33,493 bases of DNA from a virus. The DNA lies in IMG/VR virus record IMGVR_UViG_3300020172_003222, positions 1 to 33,493 of that record; one strand, written 5' to 3'. The notes under the pieces were generated by a model that had not been told where the DNA came from, made no database searches, and saw only the letters and a list, made by a program, of their open reading frames with translations. Made by a program: the position numbers and the translations under genes. How positions within the stretch are numbered: position 1 is the stretch's first letter; every line of letters starts with the position of its first letter. Below, piece after piece: positions 29,064 to 33,493 of the stretch.

Positions 29064-30958
29064 TATAGTATAACCGCCTCAATAATTTTATTACCGGAGT
29101 CTATGTTCTCCTCTAAGCTTTTAGCGAACACTTTTATACCATAACTGCTGTCGCCACCAACACTGGTAGCGTATCCTGATATAGTGCTGGTTACTAACAA
29201 GTCACCTTTATAAACAGGTCCTGCTACCTTAACTGGCACACGACCTCTTAGTGCAATTGGTGTTCCTGGTGTTGCAGCATTCATCAGATATGCTGGATTG
29301 GTAGACACAACACCGGCTATTCTGTGATCAGCATGTTTGTCTGTTACTGTTATTTCGTTTGCTCCGCCAAATACTACAACTGTACCTGGTTCATAGGCAG
29401 CATCAGCTTGATAATTTTCTGCCAAGTCAGCATACTGTGCTTGTGTAGACACACCGTAGAATGTATTATACCAAGAAGTTGGTGATCCTAGATTTGCTGT
29501 TAAATTACTACTTGGAATAATATGTCCGGTATGTACAATAGCTATGCCAGCACTACCACCAATGTACAAATTACCAGTAGTAATACTCATACCACCTGCA
29601 ACTTGTAAAGCACCGGTTGTAGTAGAAGTTGACTGAATGTTACTATCAAATTCTGTTACACCAGCCGCACCAATTCTGATAATAGATGCAGAGGTGTTAA
29701 ATACCTCTGCAACTGCAGTAGTAGTGGTTAATGCAGCGGCACCTGTGGTGTTAATAGCAATATTTCCGGATGCGATTACAGTTGCAGTAGCTATTCCGCC
29801 ACTGATGTCTAAGTCAGATGCCCAAATTTTACTCCATCGAGTTGATCCACCTGATCCTAGTGAATATATATTATTTGCATCAGGTATAATACTTTGCGAA
29901 GTAATCTGTCCAACCATATTCAACGATGTTAACTGTCCTAAGCTGGTAATATAAGGTTGACTTGCTGTCAGTACATTACCTATAATGTTTCCACTAATAT
30001 TACCAAGTAGGCCTGCTGTTGTAGCTACAACTAAATCACCGCCAATATAAGCATTACCATTTGCTGCTAATCCACCAGCTGATCGTAAAGCACCAGTACC
30101 AAGTCGTGTTGTTGGTGATGTGGCACTAATTTCTACTGCAAAGCCAACTGTACCACCGTTGAATCCCGTTGCTGCAGTTTGTACCGGACTGCCATTGATG
30201 TATATTGTATCAGTACCAACGAAGTTCCATGTACCAACACAATATCCAGTAACAGCAAGATTTGCAACGTTGGCTCGAGTAACAACAGCGTTGCCGGCTA
30301 CATAGAGATTCCCGAGGGTACTAACACCACCACTGACTTGTAATGCACCCGATGTGTTACTGGTAGCAGTAGTAGTATTGCTTATTAATAAAGAACCAAT
30401 TCTGACATTACCATATGTTCCGCTAATAACGTTTGCAGTATCAGTGATATCATCCATGTACACCAGAGTACCAGTGGTATTTTGCCAACCTAGGAAACCT
30501 AGTTTCTGTGCGCCTCGGTAATATTGCCACTCTAAGCCAATATCAGTTCCGTCGTTGACAACTAACGGTGATGCAGAATAATGCAATGCAAGAATTGGAG
30601 AACCTGATTGTTGACTTTGTGATGCTACTTGACTACCCGAAACATTCAAGTTTCCAATAACAGTTAAGTTACCAATTATATAACCGCCACCTTGGCTAAC
30701 ATATAAATTTCCGTTACTGGTCACTGTGTTAGCAACAATGCTGCCGGCATTTACGTAGGTATTTGCAAATATAAATGTGTTAGAAGTAACACTTCCGCTG
30801 GTTAAACTATATGCACTGATAATAGTTGATTCTGTTCCAGCAAAAAGAGCAGCATTGATTAAGTCAAAATTATCGTTGACAGTACCAAAAGCTGTGCGTA
30901 TCGGTGCACCTTGTCCGTCATTTGGTTCTGATCCTGTGTATATAAGTGTTGTTGGCAT
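29063..30958 (-). CDS. Tail-fibre-like protein with chaperone-like C-terminus
   Basis: 631 residues. N-terminal attachment-like motif (GQGAPIRTAFGTVNDNFDLI), then degenerate repeats of the type TTGALQVAGGMSITTGNLYIGG that form a beta-helix-like shaft, then a C-terminal domain from about residue 500: YADLAENYQADAAYEPGTVV, then RIAGVVSTNPAYLMN, and RGRVPVKVAGPVYKGDLL. This last domain recurs at the ends of marine phage fibres and resembles peptidase-like or folding domains at fibre tips. Role: probable host recognition. It overlaps the next gene by one base. Confidence 0.85.
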   Translation of the reverse strand: MPTTLIYTGSEPNDGQGAPIRTAFGTVNDNFDLINAALFAGTESTIISAYSLTSGSVTSNTFIFANTYVNAGSIVANTVTSNGNLYVSQGGGYIIGNLTVIGNLNVSGSQVASQSQQSGSPILALHYSASPLVVNDGTDIGLEWQYYRGAQKLGFLGWQNTTGTLVYMDDITDTANVISGTYGNVRIGSLLISNTTTATSNTSGALQVSGGVSTLGNLYVAGNAVVTRANVANLAVTGYCVGTWNFVGTDTIYINGSPVQTAATGFNGGTVGFAVEISATSPTTRLGTGALRSAGGLAANGNAYIGGDLVVATTAGLLGNISGNIIGNVLTASQPYITSLGQLTSLNMVGQITSQSIIPDANNIYSLGSGGSTRWSKIWASDLDISGGIATATVIASGNIAINTTGAAALTTTTAVAEVFNTSASIIRIGAAGVTEFDSNIQSTSTTTGALQVAGGMSITTGNLYIGGSAGIAIVHTGHIIPSSNLTANLGSPTSWYNTFYGVSTQAQYADLAENYQADAAYEPGTVVVFGGANEITVTDKHADHRIAGVVSTNPAYLMNAATPGTPIALRGRVPVKVAGPVYKGDLLVTSTISGYATSVGGDSSYGIKVFAKSLEENIDSGNKIIEAVIL

Positions 30959-30988
30959 TGTTTAATCCAGTTATTTTTTTACTTTAAT

Positions 30989-33493
30989 TTAAAATCCTGC
31001 AGCCTTGAGGCGTTGTGCAAGTTGATCCAGTGCAGAACTTATTGTGCTAACATTACTTGTCCAGTTTTGATAATTTGCCATTGTATAGTTCGACACGTTG
31101 GCAAGTTGCAAGTTGATGTCATTGACTGCCGTGTTACCTAGTGTAAAAAGTGAGAATAATGTTGAAATATTTGCACTTTGTACAACTGCATTGGCATTGG
31201 CATAAGTCTGATATGCACCAATGTTAGCATTAATGGAGTTGATACTTGTTGCCTGTACGGCTGAATTGGCGTTGGCAAAAGTTTGAAATGAACCAATATT
31301 GGCATCAATGGAGTTTATGCTTGTTGTTTGTGCGGCTGCATTGGCATTGGCATACGTCTGATATGCACCAACATTGGCATTGATAGAATCAATTGATGTT
31401 GCCTGTACGGCTGCATTGGTATTGGCATACGTCTGATATGCACCAATGTTAGCATTGATAGAATCAATTGATGTTGCCTGTGACCCTGCATTTGAGATAA
31501 TACTGACAATCTCCAAATTAGCTGACGTTATGTTTGCTCTTAAATTTGAAATTTCAATATTTGCAGCAGCTACGTTGGCATCTGTATTTTCTCCCTTGAC
31601 AAATAAAACATCAATTGATAACTGTTGTGTCGCTGCATTTGATTGTAAACCAGTAATAGCCAGATTAGCTGCTGTTACATTGGCATTAATAGTACCAATT
31701 GATGTCGACTGTGTAGATACATTACTGAACAATGTAGATACATTACTGAACAATGTGGTGATATTTGTAGTTGCTGTACCTAAATTAGCATACAATCCCG
31801 GGACATCTTGGATTGCTGTTCTCTGTATAGTAAAATCAGAAAACATTAGATTCGTATTAAACAATAAAAATGGGCCATCTTGTAATAAAATTACTACAGA
31901 GGTGTTGGCATTCATTATAATATTACTAGTAGTACGTATGGCAGCATTGCCACCAACTACCTGTAAATACCCATCATGTGGGAATTCAGAAACGCCCGAA
32001 TCTTCAAACGTTTGATCGTAGGTACTACTGGTAATACCAATATCTATATAATTAGAACTATCATCACCATCGTCGGCTGTAATTACAATATCACCAGATG
32101 ATTGTGACCCGCTGTTTTTATTTTGCAAAACAAGTTGATAGTAACCGTTGACATTTGATGTAAATGTACCAGCCAGACCAGGATAATTAATTGGATTACT
32201 AGATCCAACTTTAATAGTATTACCAACTTGTACATTGGCATTTGCGATTAAGTACGGTGCTTGCACATTACCATCGAAGACCTGTCCGTAAATATTAGCC
32301 TTGGTGCTAAGGGTTGAATAAACATTACCAAATTCCACATTTCCATTTTCTATTAATGCAAATATAGTTGTAATATTTGCACTCTGTACAGATGCATTGG
32401 CATTGGCATAAGTTTGATATGCACCAATGTTGGCATTAATGGAGTTGATACTTGTTGCTTGTGTGGCTGCATTGGCATTGGCATAGGTCTGATATGCACC
32501 AACATTGGCATCAATGGAGTTGATACTTGTTGCTTGTGCGGCTGCATTTGACGTTAACGTATTGATACTAGTTGACTGTGCAGCGGCATTGGCATTGGCA
32601 GCAGTTACATTTGCATTTAAGGCAGAAATTTCACTGGACTGTGTGCCTGCATTAGCAAGCAATGCACTGATATTAGTATTAGCATAGAATTGATATGCAC
32701 CAACATTGGCATTAATAGTATCAATTGATGTTGCTTGTGTAGCTGCATTAGACAATAAGGTGGTTAACGAAACGGCTTGACTTGCAGCATTTGATAATAG
32801 AACATTAACGCTAGACGATATTGTGCTAATATCTTGAGATTGTGTAGCTGCATTTGAAACTAATGTGTTTAATGTAGAAGCCTGCGCTCCGGCGTTGGCC
32901 CAAAGACTATCAATTTCTAATGCCTGACTAGATGCATTACTAGTAAATGAAGCGATCACTGTGTTGGCTGCGTTAATGTTTGCACGTAGCCCCGCCATCT
33001 CTACGGATTGGCTTGCTGCATTTGCAGTCAATGAATTAATACTTACTGCTTGAGTTCCGGCGTTGGCTTGTAGTACATCAATGTCACTGCTTTGGCTTGC
33101 AGCATTAGAAGTCAGTGTGGATAGTGTGGCCCCTTGTGAAGCTGCATTAGATAATAAGGTGTTTAATAGAACTGCTTGACTTGCAGCATTAGAAGTCAGT
33201 GTATCTAATGTTACTGCTTGAGAGGCTGCATTTGCCTGTAATACCGTAATAGCGGCGTTGGCAGCAGTTATGTTTGCATTGATTACTGTTAGGTTTGCAG
33301 CAATTGCAGAATTTGATAATGCGTAACTGATGCTGGTGTCTACATATGAGACATTGGCTTTGACGCTGACCAAACTGTTTATTTGCAGTGCTTGAGCAGA
33401 CGAGTTACTTTCAAGTGTGGTTATTCTTGCTGAATGATTGCTTATAACTGCATTAGCAGCAGCAACATTTGAATTAATTGAGTTGTATGTTGC
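30989..33493 (-). CDS. Coiled-coil repeat fibre protein, 5' end outside window
   Basis: 834 residues are present and the frame stays open to the edge; the TTG at 33373 is internal, not the start. From the N-terminal side, 14-residue units (SNAASQAVTLDTLT and variants) run for about 250 residues, then 25-residue units containing SINANIGAYQTYANAN, then a globular beta domain (about residues 400-500, QVGNTIKVGSSNPINYPGLA and LQVVGGNAAIRTTSNIIM), then more units and a helical end (AQRLKAAGF). The 14-residue period equals two heptads and fits a long trimeric coiled coil. Likely a fibre shaft or whisker. Confidence 0.85.
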   Translation of the reverse strand, partial: ATYNSINSNVAAANAVISNHSARITTLESNSSAQALQINSLVSVKANVSYVDTSISYALSNSAIAANLTVINANITAANAAITVLQANAASQAVTLDTLTSNAASQAVLLNTLLSNAASQGATLSTLTSNAASQSSDIDVLQANAGTQAVSINSLTANAASQSVEMAGLRANINAANTVIASFTSNASSQALEIDSLWANAGAQASTLNTLVSNAATQSQDISTISSSVNVLLSNAASQAVSLTTLLSNAATQATSIDTINANVGAYQFYANTNISALLANAGTQSSEISALNANVTAANANAAAQSTSINTLTSNAAAQATSINSIDANVGAYQTYANANAATQATSINSINANIGAYQTYANANASVQSANITTIFALIENGNVEFGNVYSTLSTKANIYGQVFDGNVQAPYLIANANVQVGNTIKVGSSNPINYPGLAGTFTSNVNGYYQLVLQNKNSGSQSSGDIVITADDGDDSSNYIDIGITSSTYDQTFEDSGVSEFPHDGYLQVVGGNAAIRTTSNIIMNANTSVVILLQDGPFLLFNTNLMFSDFTIQRTAIQDVPGLYANLGTATTNITTLFSNVSTLFSNVSTQSTSIGTINANVTAANLAITGLQSNAATQQLSIDVLFVKGENTDANVAAANIEISNLRANITSANLEIVSIISNAGSQATSIDSINANIGAYQTYANTNAAVQATSIDSINANVGAYQTYANANAAAQTTSINSIDANIGSFQTFANANSAVQATSINSINANIGAYQTYANANAVVQSANISTLFSLFTLGNTAVNDINLQLANVSNYTMANYQNWTSNVSTISSALDQLAQRLKAAGF
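31187..31490 (-). repeat. 75-bp tandem coding repeats (25 residues each), about four copies
   Basis: Each copy encodes (Q)ATSIxSIxANxGxxQTxANxNxAV. They run in frame without spacers in the coiled-coil fibre gene; codon-level similarity is high, so recombination between copies can change the shaft length. Confidence 0.85.
32385..32740 (-). repeat. Second cluster of 75-bp and related coding repeats
   Basis: Two adjacent copies of the 75-bp unit (about 32385-32540) and a third, more diverged, near 32680-32735, separated by shorter 14-residue-type units. Nearly identical to the copies at 31187-31490. Confidence 0.75.
32740..33250 (-). repeat. 42-bp degenerate coding repeats (14 residues each)
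   Basis: More than eight tandem units with the pattern (S/A)NA(A/G)(S/T)QAxxLxxL, two heptads each. They belong to the coiled-coil fibre protein and have no non-coding role visible. Confidence 0.8.

Noticed and set aside
31446-32015. Long open frame on the plus strand (about 190 codons)
   Set aside because: It is the mirror of the repetitive fibre gene; repeats keep all frames open. No ribosome site or protein-like composition.
32740-33250. Regular short repeats as a CRISPR array
   Set aside because: They are in frame, without unique spacers, degenerate at third positions, and encode heptads.
33373-33373. TTG at 33373 as start of the coiled-coil fibre protein
   Set aside because: The frame continues upstream to the window edge with the same repeat-like protein sequence, so the codon is internal.
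1-33493. tRNA genes, integrase or att sites
   Set aside because: Intergenic gaps are nearly all under 130 bases and none shows a cloverleaf pattern; no recombinase gene was found.

Overview
The window is part of a T4-superfamily (myovirus-type) bacteriophage genome, of the kind found in marine and freshwater bacterioplankton with Gram-negative hosts. Supporting signs are T4-type replication genes (a gp44-like clamp loader), a GroES/gp31-like co-chaperonin, PhoH, MazG, a GH19 endolysin, several lipoprotein signals, long fibre genes and densely packed genes with 1-4 base start/stop overlaps. Almost everything is on the minus strand, so the order below follows transcription from right to left. 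No tRNA, IS element, integrase or CRISPR array was seen, and no gene-free stretch exceeds 300 bases. The host species cannot be named from the sequence. Layout: (A) 33493-24300, adhesion/fibre block: a coiled-coil repeat protein (5' end outside the window), a fibre with a chaperone-like C-terminus, a 1271-residue Ig-like structural protein and a smaller structural protein. (B) 24236-19558, early/replication block opened by a near-consensus sigma70 promoter embedded in a terminator hairpin: MazG, a DnaE palm-domain fragment, GroES-like protein, a small zinc-binding-type protein, a 36-residue ORF, clamp loader, cupin, coiled-coil protein and 5'(3')-nucleotidase. (C) 17206-19600, a three-gene island on the plus strand: methyltransferase, PhoH, radical SAM/SPASM enzyme. 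(D) 17192-13360, an accessory block: three P-loop sulfotransferase-like proteins, a small membrane protein, a diiron ferritin-like protein and a glutamine-amidotransferase-like protein. (E) 13342-12232, two conserved T4-like phage proteins of unknown function. (F) 12199-9197, lysis and envelope block: spanin-like pair, further lipoproteins, GH19 endolysin, two holin candidates, a small secreted basic protein. (G) 9123-5079, DnaJ-like, full-length ClpA-like and two unknown proteins. (H) 5052-1, a glycosyltransferase-like protein, two beta-sandwich proteins, a nucleotidylyltransferase and three proteins several of which begin like T4 internal-head proteins. Regulation is unusually readable. T4-late-type boxes (NATAAATA or close variants) lie 19-29 bases in front of many minus-strand starts, so the predicted mRNA begins 13-23 bases before the ATG with a ribosome site in between. 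In contrast clpA, the radical SAM gene and one coiled-coil gene have the box so close that the predicted mRNA starts at the ATG, and dnaJ has a TTGACC-17-TATAAT promoter whose +1 is the A of ATG; these genes have no visible ribosome site, suggesting leaderless messages. The first gene of the lysis block has a hairpin over its ribosome site that a late-start transcript would lose, the arrangement known for T4 lysozyme. The most interesting candidate systems are the possible capsid-delivered proteins in block H, the leaderless chaperone pair in block G, the sulfotransferase/diiron/amidotransferase cluster in block D, and the promoter-terminator-RBS composite at 24237-24288.
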